Origin: Isohypsibius dastychi
Lineage: Eukaryota > Tardigrada > Eutardigrada > Parachela > Isohypsibiidae
Direction of reading: 5' to 3'
Assembly: GCA_034696485.1 (NCBI GenBank)
Contig: JAQIWT010000197.1
Coordinates: 1-29,061 of the forward strand
Length of the DNA: 29,061 bases
This document shows positions 10,101-19,981 of the stretch, piece by piece. Every line of letters starts with the position of its first letter. Position 1 is the first letter of the stretch. A model generated the notes under the pieces. That model saw only the letters and a program-made list of their open reading frames with translations. It made no database searches and had not been told where the DNA came from. The translations under genes and the position numbers were made by a program.

Positions 10101-13100
10101 TAAATCAGATGATTTCTTGAAGGAGTCTCTTATTCAAAGCTTAAAAATGATCTACTCCGACCATTGACATGCTAACAACACGCACATTCTGGAGAACTCG
10201 CCAATCTGTCACTCTTTCCCGCGCAATCTATTCAGTTCTATTCCTCATGGTGCCAAAGTACTGGCGTTTGTTCTAAAAGATGGATTGCATCATCGTACAA
10301 TATTTTTCGTTTTACTCGGCATTCAAAAGAAAATCCGGTCAGTGGGGCACTCGAGAATGTGTCGGGCTTCTCTCTCCAAAAGCAAGATGGAGGACCAATG
10401 AACTCTCTTTCGTGAAGTGTGAGAGTCGAAAAGTATGATCCACTTGAAATATTATCCGCTTACAACAAAGTAAATACCCCAAAAATCTAAACTTGGAAAT
10501 GCGCTAAACTAACAAATAAGGGACAATATTCAAGTGACCTAATTAGACAGAAGCTCCTGTATTGGCTAGCGGGGTGAGTGAAGAGGGTCAGTGACAGACA
10601 CAGAGAAGAGAGAGAAGAGAGAGCGGACTGGACCAGCAGCTCCTGACTGGACATGCCAGATGGGCCAATGTAAATGACCAATGTCTGACATAACACAAGA
10701 AAGGCCAGAGGCTAACTAGCTTCCGCTAGACTGAACTCGTCGAAAATCGAATCAGAATTATATCGATCAAGCTAATTAGAAAATGGCGAACAATTGTTGT
10801 GAAAACAAAAAATATTTTATTTTTGGATATTTGAGAAGAGTGAGATTGTTTCGCCTCATCGATTTTTGGAGCAATATGTAATTCAATATCATGTCCGTGA
10901 TGAATAATGGTCATTCATCCGCTCTTCCTCTTCTTCTCGATGGGCTTCTGTGGAGATAATGCGGCACATGCGCGCAAGATATTAAATGTGAGAACTTTAC
11001 TGTCTGTCAAGCAATAAAAAGTTCCCTCTGTCCAGCGCTAATCCAGATGACCAGTTATCAATCATATCTCCTCTCTGACAAACTGCGCTCATTATAAATA
11101 AAGCATGTGCTGACTGCTGATTTGAACATGCTCTACAATCAAAAACAGTTTAATCTAAACACTAAATCATGGAGCGACGAAAAAAGTGTTTTAAGTGCTT
11201 TCTGGAAATTAGGCTGTAAAAACCATTTGGTCCATCTATGCAGTGGCTGTAATAACAAATTTCAGAGAGCAAATGAGCGCTATTAAATTTGGAATGCTTT
11301 GGAGAGTTATTGGTCATGTTTTGAGGTCTCTGCTTTCAAAGCGATAAAACGCCGATCAAAGTCTCCCAGCGGAAAGAATTCCGACGCTGGAAATAATCGT
11401 AATCTTGGAGCAGGGTTCTCGATTTCGCGATCTATGCATTTCGGCGTCAGCAATCTCATTGCCCTTGGCAAATATTGAACTGGAGATAGCGCAGGTATGC
11501 AGAAGGTGCGCGAACATCGATCAGGATCGCATTTTCGAATTCCAAAAATATTCGGTAATAATTTCACCGGAAACAACAACCTGAATTCCCCGTTTATCGA
11601 ATCGACTCCGCATTACTTTGACAAACAGATTTCGCATGAAACATTCACTTAAAAACAGAAATGAGACAATTCTATTTTGGTCTCAAATTATTACATATTT
11701 AATTTAGTTTTCTCGAAGAATAATTACTGATTTACGAGCGACAGTATAAAGAAATGCCACGAAACTAGGTCACAGCATACATTAATTCAAAAATTCTTAA
11801 GCAAAATGATCACTGAGAAATTTTCATTACGAATAATAGACAGTTAAAATTTAAATTGTTTTTTGTTCGAACGCTTTTTGTTGTTTGATCGCAATGCCCT
11901 GAGCCGAAAATAAAGAAGATGATCTGATCATAATCTTGTAGAACATCTGACAGATTTTACAAATCGGATCAGCAAGAGCGATTTATCTCAACAAAGCGGT
12001 TCAGAAGTCTCACAAAACCGGCTTCACGGCATTTAGCAAACAAAGTACCTTGAGAGGATGCTTGTCTGAGCAGCTGACCATTTGATTCAATTCAACCTTC
12101 AATCACGTTTTTCATGTAACAACAAACTAACCAAAAAAGATGTGTCGCGTTCGTTGATCCTCTTCAGCAAATTAAAGCCGCACTGGATCACTCAACGCCA
12201 ACCGGTTTTTAATTCAAAATTACAACAACAAAAATCTTCGTGAGAACCGCTGCGCTTACCGATCTCAGATGGTGCAAACAAATCCGCCAAGTGGGGAAAT
12301 ATGCGTATATTGATGTCCGATTTGTGAAATATAAATTCTGCTGATGCGCAATGATCTCCACAGCTGGCGCAGTATTCCGCTCACATGTTCACAGAGAGAA
12401 AATCATGATTCTCTTTTCCGCTTCCACTTCCACTTCCAGAGGCGGTACAAACAAGACAAGTCTATCAATTCGGCTTTTATGTTTGAAATGAAACTGCGCG
12501 CTTTGAATGAATGAAACGAAATGGTAGACTGGACACGACCGAGAATTATGTATTCTATTCTGCGGTGAAACACATTCTGCGCGTTGGGAAATGAGATGCA
12601 CAGACTGTGTGTGTCAATTTTACCGGCACACTTCACGAGCAGATGTTCCGCCCAGTTTATTTAACGTGCTGCTGGTTGCGCGCTGATTCTGGTAGCCATC
12701 ATAGAGCAGACTGTAAATGGAGTCGGTAATTTGTGAACCTGTGTATTGGATGGGACGGCTAGTTGGTGTTTGAACAACAAATGTTGCGGTTGGGAAGCAA
12801 GTGATCTTTTCACACCAAGTAATCACTTGTTGCGCATTTTGTCAATCAACAACAACGGCCAGCCCCCAGCTGCGAAGAACCGAACAACAACTCGATAAAC
12901 ACAAGGTATGGTAGTGGACGAAAACAGAAGTGTGAGTGCAGCAACTGCCGATGCAACCGTTCTCGAGACCAATGGTCACATGCCTTGGCGTTTTGGCATT
13001 TTAAGGTGTCAGACCTCCCATACAGAGAGCGCCAATTAATCGACGACGAGAAAGAAAAATAGTGGATTGTTAGAAGTGAACGGTACCCGAGAGACAGATG

Positions 13101-13548
13101 GCGCAAATCACGCCGTTGGATGTCTGTGACCTTTCGCAACTGTTCCACGCTTCAGGATTTTCGCTACACCTATCAACCTGAAATCATGGTCAGCATGAAA
13201 ATGTTGTTAAAAATCGTAGTTGACTCCCCGCTCGATCAAGATTTGTTAGCAGCGCACTAGGCCATTGCCGCGAAACACTGAAACAGGGGCGGGGGTTCTT
13301 GATGGATTCGGACAGGGTAAAGTTTCGTGTGATGAGCCGATGAGTGTGTCAGTGAGAATGATGTGGCGAAGGACCACGTCTAAATTCGTCCAAAGATCTA
13401 GCCTAACAGTGCAGAAACCCAGCTGCAAAAACGTAGTCCGTCACGGACATGGACAAGTCTACAGTAGCCGGCGCAATCTCCGTTATAAAGCGAACAGTTT
13501 TTTCGCCAGGAATAACATGCAAACCAGAAACATACGGCTGATCTTCGT

Positions 13549-13554
13549 TTTTAT
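13549..13554 (-). terminator. Candidate polyadenylation signal for arginine kinase
   Basis: TTTATT on the plus strand is AATAAA on the minus strand, about 150 bases after the arginine kinase stop. It is the only such hexamer I noticed close downstream. Confidence 0.35.
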
Positions 13555-13701
13555 TTGTGGAGAACCTGAGATGCTCTTCAAACCAAAGCCCTTCACCGAG
13601 CAAAGTGGACAAAACTTCGCCTCTTCTAGCTAGTATCCGCTTTTTAGTACAGCGTGACAAATCACATCATGAAAAGCCAATAAATAAACAACCAGGTAAA
13701 T

Positions 13702-15765
13702 CTAAGAGGACTTCTCAAGTTTGATCAATTCCACGATGCCGTCATACATTTCCTTCACAGCGTCGTACTCGGTGAGTCCCATTCGGCGCTGAAAGAAAAA
13801 AACACGGTTAAAAAAGGGTACCATGAACTTTCGTAGGCAGATTTCTCGTAGTCTTGAGGTTTCGTAGCTGACCTTTCATAGTCGTCTCGACTTTTCGTAG
13901 CCAAGAGCTCTCGTTGTTGAAACCTTCTGTACTCACAGTTATTCACAGCCAGAAGTTTCGTAGTAGACGAGACAACTCACAGTACCGAGAGTTCCCGGTG
14001 AGAAGTTTTGCGTGTGAAACACCTCGTAATCAAAACTCACAGCATTCGAAACAATTTACGAGTAGACCAAAGACGGCAGTTGCAGAAGACCATAGATTCA
14101 AAACAAAATCAATCTCAAAACACCCCTTGACCAAGATACCTCAGACTACTACAAAGCTCCTTGCTACGAACTCGATCGACAATGAAAGTCTTGACTATGA
14201 GACCTAGTAGCAATGAATGCTCTACTACGAAAAGTGGCCTACGAATAATTATGGCATGCAATGCAGAGAAAGTATGTGATATCGCACTGTGGGCGTCTGG
14301 TGTGGTTATAAATAGCTTGGAAGGAGCGATTGCAGCACAGCTTAATTAAACACAACCCTAACCTTGTTGGAGACGTCATAGACTCCGTCGGGGGAATCCG
14401 AGTGCTCGCCCGCCGTTCCGCGGACTTGGAGGTTGTACTTGGCGGCGATTTTGTTGAACTCATCAAGATTCTTGCTGATCTTTGGTAATTTGATGTGCAC
14501 GCTAGCGCGGACGGTCGTTCCTGTTTATTTAAAAACCGTCGTCAGAAATACATTCATCTCCCGGAACGAAGGAGAGACCAAATAACTTACCCAAATTCGT
14601 CGGGCAGAAAGTCAAATAACCCAGCTTGTCATCATGGGCAAATGGCAGTTTCTTCTCGATTTGGTTGACACCCTTGATAAAATAAAGCGCTGAAGGTCAT
14701 GTTCTTGAGAAAACAGAATTTGCGCTCACTTCGATTAAACGCTTGAAAACGGCAAGAAGGTCACCTCCCTTTTGCATGCTGATGATACGCAGATGATCTT
14801 CCTCATTAACCCAGACCAAGAAGGTCTTGTTATCGTTGTGGAAGATACCACGGCCAGTCGGCCAATATCGGGAAGCGTTGGCGGCTTGCAAGAATCTATT
14901 CAAAACCTCAGTGAATTCGAGGGTTCTCCACAAGTTCTTAATCTTACCGATCTCCCTCTTTGAACAAGAAATGGTCGTCAATGAGCTGTTGTTGGACTTC
15001 CTTGGTCATTCCAGTCAATGGGTAGTACTTTCCAGCGTGCTCTCCGCTGAAAGAGTCGAACGCACCCTTGACCTGAGTTTCCATATCTTTGTATTGCTGA
15101 AGAACATTATGATTGCGAAGAGAAGGGAAAGCTTGATTGGGGGTCTTACTTGTTCGTTCAACAGAGGGTTGAATGGGTATCCCTGAAGAGAGCGACCACA
15201 TCGAACTCGAGTGGAGATGATGTACTTTCCCTCGGGGTCGAGGTTAGGGAAGTTCAGTTTGCTCAAACCGAAATCTGGTGCGGGGTGCTTGGCTCCCTTG
15301 ACCAAATCGAAACCCAAATGATAATCCTACAAAACATATCATCTCTGAATTTCTGCTCGGAATTCGAAAAATTTCGGAATTACGTTGATGATTGGATAAA
15401 AGATGTCGGAGAAGGTGGTATAGGACTCCGCATCTGGAGCGTAGATTCCGACTCCGCTGTCAGGATTAGCAACACCTGAATAAAGGAAACTGGGTGTGCG
15501 CGTGGGTTTACGCAGATGGGCGATCAGCGGGGCTTACGTTACTGGACAAATGCATGCAGAGGGGCTATTGGTCAGAAAAGCACACGGTTGACAAACCCGA
15601 TTGGATGCAGTCCCAGAGCGAGGCGCCCATCTTGGTTTTGGTGTTCTTCAGCTTCTCGACGACCTCCTTGGTCAGGTATTTCTTCAACAAGGAGTGACCT
15701 TTGGTGTCTTTTTGGAGGACATCGATGGCTCCCTCGATTTTCTTGACAGTCTCTGCGTCAGTCAT
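13702..15765 (-). CDS. AK: Arginine kinase, 8 exons, 359 aa
   Basis: This cytosolic phosphagen kinase transfers phosphate between ATP and arginine to buffer ATP. Exons on the minus strand in order: 15765-15597, 15475-15384, 15326-15150, 15096-14948, 14895-14730, 14672-14591, 14520-14363, 13788-13702. All introns are GT-AG with matching phases, though intron 5 ends in the unusual AAG. The joined length of 359 aa is normal for the family. The specificity loop [12 protein letters not shown] falls at D62, S63, G64, V65, G66 and Y68, the standard arginine kinase numbering. The NEEDH motif carries the guanidino-binding Glu at about 228, and TFCPTNLGT carries the reactive Cys274. The start MTDAETVKK is chosen over an in-frame ATG 36 codons upstream because a TATA box lies directly against that upstream ATG. 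The last intron (574 bp) contains a TTCGTAG-rich palindromic element; the other six are 52-121 bp. Confidence 0.97.
13825..14245. mobile_element. TTCGTAG-rich palindromic element, copy B, inside arginine kinase intron 7
   Basis: The element occupies most of the 574-bp last intron. The left arm carries TTCGTAG repeats, the right arm CTACGAA repeats. Outer ends look like terminal inverted repeats (ccatgaactttcgtaggc against the complement of ggcctacgaataattatgg). Both arms align with copy A at 5060-5510, although copy B lacks the G-rich centre. It contains no coding sequence of its own. Without it the intron would be about 150 bp, close to the others. Confidence 0.65.
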
Positions 15766-15877
15766 TTTAGCTGGATTTCGAGAAGAGAAATTGCGAATGC
15801 AAGAACGAGAACTGGGCGAGCTCGAAGGAAGAAATTTCGCAGTGGAGTCGAGAATAAAGCGGAGAGCTCGCATGGAG

Positions 15878-15886
15878 CCTTTTATA
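15878..15886 (-). promoter_or_regulatory. TATA box of arginine kinase
   Basis: TATAAAAGG on the minus strand. With usual spacing of about 30 bases, transcription would begin near 15856, giving a 5' leader of about 90 bases before the MTDAE start at 15765. The in-frame ATG at 15873-15871 lies only 13 bases from the 5' end of this box and so would fall upstream of the start site. Confidence 0.75.
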
Positions 15887-16637
15887 GTGAGCCCGGAAGT
15901 GAAGAGTGAGAAGCGATGAGGGTGTGTTGATCTTAACGAGCTCTCGCTACTGTTTTTAGTGCCTGGATGTGCATTAAGAACTTCATCAAGTCGAGGATAT
16001 TTTTAGCGCTTTTCTTACTCCGCAGACCAGAACTTCGCCCTGTTATCAGCTTACCGGAAGCCATCAAGCTTACTGTATTTATATATTCTTACCATTCTCA
16101 CGATCGTCGTTTGAGATCAGCCTTGACAAGAACTGATATCGCTCTCCACAGCGTGGCGACCTCGAAAGGAGTTCTTCCTCACCATTTCACTATTGCATCA
16201 GAAATTTCACTTGCGAAAACTTCGCCACGATCTCAAAAGCATCAAGAATTATGGACACGAAATCCATAACATTTTTGTTATTTTTCATTCTTGCTATCCG
16301 TCACATTTTATATTCATTTTCATCCCCTCGACTTGTACAGCGTTGATAAAACAGCCAGATCAATTTTTTTACGTAAACGAGCAGATTTATCAACAATATA
16401 ACAATCAACAAAAGTAGACTACAAAAGTAGAAAGATTCAACTCGTAACAGGCAAAGCGGTGATATTAATGGTTCAAACTTGAAGACAGTTTCAGGAAGGT
16501 TTTGGCATGATAAAAACTACGGAACAGAAGATTCTAAACACGCTCAGATTTTTGCGAAATTATAGCGATAGACTTGGGCCAGTTGAGAAATAAACATGCT
16601 TCCGGTGGACTTCTTTTGCTTCCATCGTAACTCACAT
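15887..16637. other. Region between arginine kinase promoter and F-box copy 1 3' end
   Basis: It contains the upstream promoter region of arginine kinase and, from about 16188 onward, the 3' flank of F-box copy 1, which is homologous to the 3' flank of copy 2. No additional gene is supported. Confidence 0.5.
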
Positions 16638-17703
16638 TCACATATGATCAAAGTAGAACGGGTGACTGTCATTTGGGTACAGAAATCGCAATCCAGCAAC
16701 TGAAATAATCAAGCGCTGCATCAGAGGTGGCGGAAATTCAGTTCCATCTTCAATTTTGCTCCACTGGAACTTATCTCCCTTGTTGAACCTACAACGGGAT
16801 AAATTCAAATTCGATTGACAAATTGCTAGCAAATAACGGTTACGTTTCCAAATGCCATTCCACAAACTTCCTGCGTCGCGTTGTCAATTTTCCCACACAT
16901 TTCTGCAGCAACTCTTTTTCTCGAGCAGAAGTCGGTGCTTCTTTCTCGTCCAAATGGGCCAAGAGCTGTCGCCAGATACTCGGAGACTGTTTGCTGGTGT
17001 CCACCGAAAAACGCTCAACAACACGCGTGAGTGCATGCTCCGGTTTAGTTGTATCAAAATCTGGTCCCATAAACAACGAGATGTTCTGGATTTTCACTTT
17101 GCGGAATTCGATGGTTTTGGCGCAACGCTTCAGAAACTCGTCGATCTCGAACCAGTACTTTGAGAAATTCAACACGACCCGATCCAAAACGAGCACATCC
17201 AGTTGAGCACGCAAATGACGCACCAAAGCGAAACAATTCGGAAGCTGAGAAAGGTACGACAACTTGTCATCTACCCAAACTGCACCGACGTTCGACTCGT
17301 GGGTGATACGCAGTTTGCGAAGATGTTCCCTGCCGAGATAAGGATGCGGGGGTCTCGGCGGATGAGCCAGATCGATTCGCATGTACTTCTTGAGAGACGA
17401 GGTGTTCTGGATGAGATCTTCCCATAGAACGCAGACTCTGTGAAAAAACCACAACAATGAATTAACAGCGGGTCTAGAAATCAACATGAGCGTCAGAAAG
17501 TACTTTTTTGCACGTCGACGGGTCTGCCAGTTCAAGTATGCGAAGATGTCGATGAGCAGTTCATGAGGAAGGACGGTATTGATGTTTCCAGAAAATGAGA
17601 CAACCTGAGCTTTTTCCTCAGCCACTTTTTTGGACGGACCATCGGGACTGGCCTCCATCTCCATCAGCTTGCGCTTGCCCCGTGTGATCGGACCTTTATC
17701 CAT
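16638..17703 (-). CDS. F-box-like protein, tandem copy 1, 336 aa
   Basis: Exons on the minus strand are 17703-16844 and 16788-16638. The intron starts GTAACC and ends CGTTGTAG, splitting one Thr codon (phase 2). N-terminal residues about 8-28 are basic-acidic-basic (TRGKRKL...GPSKK), like a bipartite nuclear signal. Residues about 44-90 resemble an F-box: VLPHELLIDIFAYLNW, then basic residues, a conserved RPAVNSLLW and the aromatic-rich WFFHRVCVLWEDL. If it is an F-box it would bind Skp1 and recruit targets to an SCF ubiquitin ligase. The C-terminal 240 residues show no LRR, WD40 or Kelch pattern that I can recognise. The coding-exon organisation is identical to copy 2 and the sequence is intact. 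The F-box assignment is by motif only; BTB or another helical fold would be the alternative. Confidence 0.8.
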
Positions 17704-17819
17704 ACTTTTAAACAGGATTGAAACTGTAACAAGGGGAAGTTAGTGTAAACTGTACTGAGGAACGAAGATTTTGGGTATAAGCAGAATTCCCTCAGCAAGA
17801 ATGTGCCGTAATTTGAATG

Positions 17820-17838
17820 TTTTACCCGCCACCGACAC
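17820..17838 (-). promoter_or_regulatory. Conserved 19-base block upstream of F-box copy 1
   Basis: The plus-strand sequence ttttacccgccaccgacac is identical upstream of both F-box genes, 117 bases before the copy 1 ATG and 108 before copy 2. The flanking sequence differs more, so it may be a promoter element. On the gene strand it reads GGTGGCGGGTAAAA, loosely like an E2F site. Confidence 0.4.
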
Positions 17839-18220
17839 CGTGGCCCCCTCACCCCCAAGGGAAGAACGCTAGTCAGAGTGTTGAAAACACCACCGACTCG
17901 GACTCAGCCAATCGTACAAAAGTCTCGTCATACTCACATACTCATAGTCATAATTTTGTTTTCGTTTTCTTATCACTGGAACTTTATGATTCCGTCTCAC
18001 TTGATGTAACTGAAGTCCGTTCCTCATCAGATTCACATTCAGCATATTTCAATATTGCATCAGAATTTTCACAATCGAAAACTCTGCTAAGATCCCAATA
18101 CAAATCAATAACCATGGACATGACCTCACCATATTTTCGATGATTTTCATATTTATTCCATCAACTTGTACAGCGTTGAACAAAAACAGCCAATACCATT
18201 TTTCTAAGTAAACGAGCAGA

Positions 18221-18226
18221 TTTATT
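18221..18226 (-). terminator. Candidate polyadenylation signal of F-box copy 2
   Basis: AATAAA on the minus strand about 250 bases after the stop. The aligned position of copy 1 (gcagatttatcaac) has lost the hexamer. Confidence 0.3.
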
Positions 18227-18472
18227 TATATTAACAAAATAAACGGTTAACAAACGGTTACCACAAAAGTAGAAAAATTTAACTCGTAACAGGCAAAGTG
18301 GTGATATTAATTGGTTTAAACTTGACGAAAGTTTCGAGAAAGCTTTACACGATCAAAAATACAAAAACCGAGATTCACATTTTCGAGAAACCGACAGATT
18401 GGACCAAGTGAAAAGTAAACATGCTTCCGGTGGATTTCTTTTTGCTCCAGCCGATTTGTTGGTAACTCACGT

Positions 18473-19546
18473 TCACATCTGATCAAAGTAGAACGGGTAC
18501 CTGTTATCGGGGTACAACAGTCGCAATCCGTAAGCTGAAATGATCAACCGCTGCATCAGGGCTGATGGAAATTCAGTTCCATCTTCCATTTTGCTCCACT
18601 GGAACTTATCTCCTTTATTGAATCTGCAAACAAGAAAATTTCAAACTCATTGACAAATATTATAAACGAAGACAAGTTACGTTTCCAAATGCCATTCCAG
18701 AAACTTTTTGCGTGGTGTCGGCAATTTCGCCACACATTTCTGCAGAAGCTCTTTTTCCTTCGCGGAAGTCGGTTCTTCTTTTTCGTCCAAGTGGGCCAAG
18801 AGCTGTCGCCAGATACTCGGTGACTGTTTGCTGGTATCCACAGAAAATCGCTCAACAAGACGCTTTATATTAGGCTCCGGCTGAGTCGTATCAAAGTCCG
18901 GACCCATGAACAGCGAGACGTACTGGATCTTCACTTGGCGGAATTCAATGGTTTTGGCGCAACGTTTCAGAAACTCGTCGATTTCGAACCAGTACTTGGA
19001 GAAATTCAACACGACCCGATCCAAAACGAGCACATCCAGTTGAACACGCAAATGACGCAGCAAAGCGAAACAACTCGGAAGCTGAGAAATGTAAGACACT
19101 TTATCTTTCTTCCAAAACGCAGCGACATTCGACTCGTGAGTGATTCGCAGGCTGCGAAGATGTTTCTTGCCGAGATAAGGATGCGGAGGTTTCGGCGGAT
19201 GAGCCAAATCGATACGCATGTACTTCCTAAGAGACGAAGTGTTCTCGATGAGATCTTCCCATAGAACGCAGACTCTGTGAAAAAACCACAACAAAGAATT
19301 AACAGCGGGTCTAGAAATCAACATGAGCGTCAGAAAGTACTTTTTTGCACGTCGACGGGTCTGCCAGTTCAAGTATGCGAAGATGTCGATGAGCAGTTCA
19401 TGAGGAAGGACGGTATTGATGTTTCCGGAAAATGAAGCAACCTGAGCTTGTTTCTCAGCCACTTTTTTGGACGGACCACCAGGGCTGGCCTCCATCTCCA
19501 TCAGCTTGCGCTTGCCCCGCGTGATCACACCTTCATCCGAATCCAT
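18473..19546 (-). CDS. F-box-like protein, tandem copy 2, 338 aa
   Basis: Exons on the minus strand are 19546-18681 and 18623-18473, with an intron of 57 bases (GTAACT...TTTGCAG) at the same Thr codon as in copy 1. The N-terminus reads MDSDEGVITRGKRKLMEMEA, two residues longer than copy 1. Residues about 46-92 carry the same F-box-like segment, identical in protein to copy 1 over a 180-base tract. Differences concentrate in the putative substrate-binding middle (for example KKDKVSYIS against VDDKLSYLS) and near the C-terminus. Both copies have open frames, so both may be active. The gene is divergent from USP8, with 435 bases between the start codons. Confidence 0.8.
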
Positions 19547-19981
19547 CCTTGTAAGTAGCTGCGAAACTAGAACTCAAAACAGTGGAAGTTTTAGAACGTT
19601 TCCAAAAGAAAGAAACAAAATTCAGGCGAAATTGCGCGAAAAGAATTTGAATCTTTTACCCGCCACCGACACAACGGACCCCAAGCCCCTGAAGGGACGA
19701 CGCCAGTTAGAATGTTGGAAGCACCGCTGCCTCGGACCCAGCCAGAAGTCATCACTCACTTTGTTTTCGTTTTCTTTTCAGAATTTTGTTTTCTTGTCAG
19801 ACATCTGCTCCTGGTCCTCAATATTACTCAACATATTTTGCTCCGGAACCTCATAGTTTTTAGTTGGGAGAATATGGCATGAACGAAGCTAAGGAGCCCA
19901 TCTGCGTTGTTTTCTGAAAGTTGAATCAGTTTTCGTGGCCAATTGTTTTTCGCATCGGAATCTGATCTCCCTCACGTGAAA
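19547..19981. promoter_or_regulatory. Divergent intergenic region, F-box copy 2 / USP8
   Basis: The only promoter space for two divergent genes. It includes the conserved 19-base block at 19654-19672. No clear TATA box was seen, and the USP8 side is pyrimidine-rich. Co-regulation is possible but untested. Confidence 0.4.
19654..19672 (-). promoter_or_regulatory. Conserved 19-base block upstream of F-box copy 2
   Basis: Identical to the block at 17820-17838 and at nearly the same distance from the start codon. Confidence 0.4.

Larger units (their letters stand above)
7060..13701. other. 6.6-kb region without a supported gene
   Basis: Both strands hold only short frames with no family motif and no convincing chain of splice sites. 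Visible structure: G13 at 7096-7108, a CRE-like TGACGTAA near 7786, a purine-rich GAGA stretch near 10590-10625, and a small CTTCCA repeat near 12418-12439. AATAAA motifs on the plus strand occur near 11096 and 11908. It could hold regulatory DNA, 5' exons of the possible minus-strand gene at 6495-7059, or old repeats. Confidence 0.4.
16188..17975. repeat. Segmental tandem duplication, unit 1
   Basis: This unit of about 1.8 kb contains F-box copy 1 with both flanks. It aligns throughout with 18044-19780, at an offset of about 1835-1843 bases in the coding parts. Shared flank landmarks include attgcatcagaa, ctcgtaacaggcaaag and ttttacccgccaccgacac. Unit limits are by eye. Confidence 0.8.
17704..18472. 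other. Spacer between the two F-box genes
   Basis: Contains the 5' flank of copy 1 (to about 17975), a short unmatched spacer, and the 3' flank of copy 2. No separate gene was seen. Confidence 0.5.
18044..19780. repeat. Segmental tandem duplication, unit 2
   Basis: Partner of the unit at 16188-17975. It contains F-box copy 2 and both flanks in the same orientation. Confidence 0.8.

Noticed and set aside
10860-10880. Sm-site-like ATTTTTGG suggesting an snRNA
   Set aside because: No 5' snRNA signature or flanking stems. Such short motifs occur by chance in AT-rich DNA.
13265-13633. 122-codon plus-strand frame downstream of arginine kinase
   Set aside because: Overlaps the likely arginine kinase 3' UTR on the other strand. 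Composition is unstructured and no motif was recognised.
15565-15909. Long plus-strand frames opposite arginine kinase exon 1
   Set aside because: They are antisense shadows. The minus strand encodes the conserved kinase with correct splice sites.
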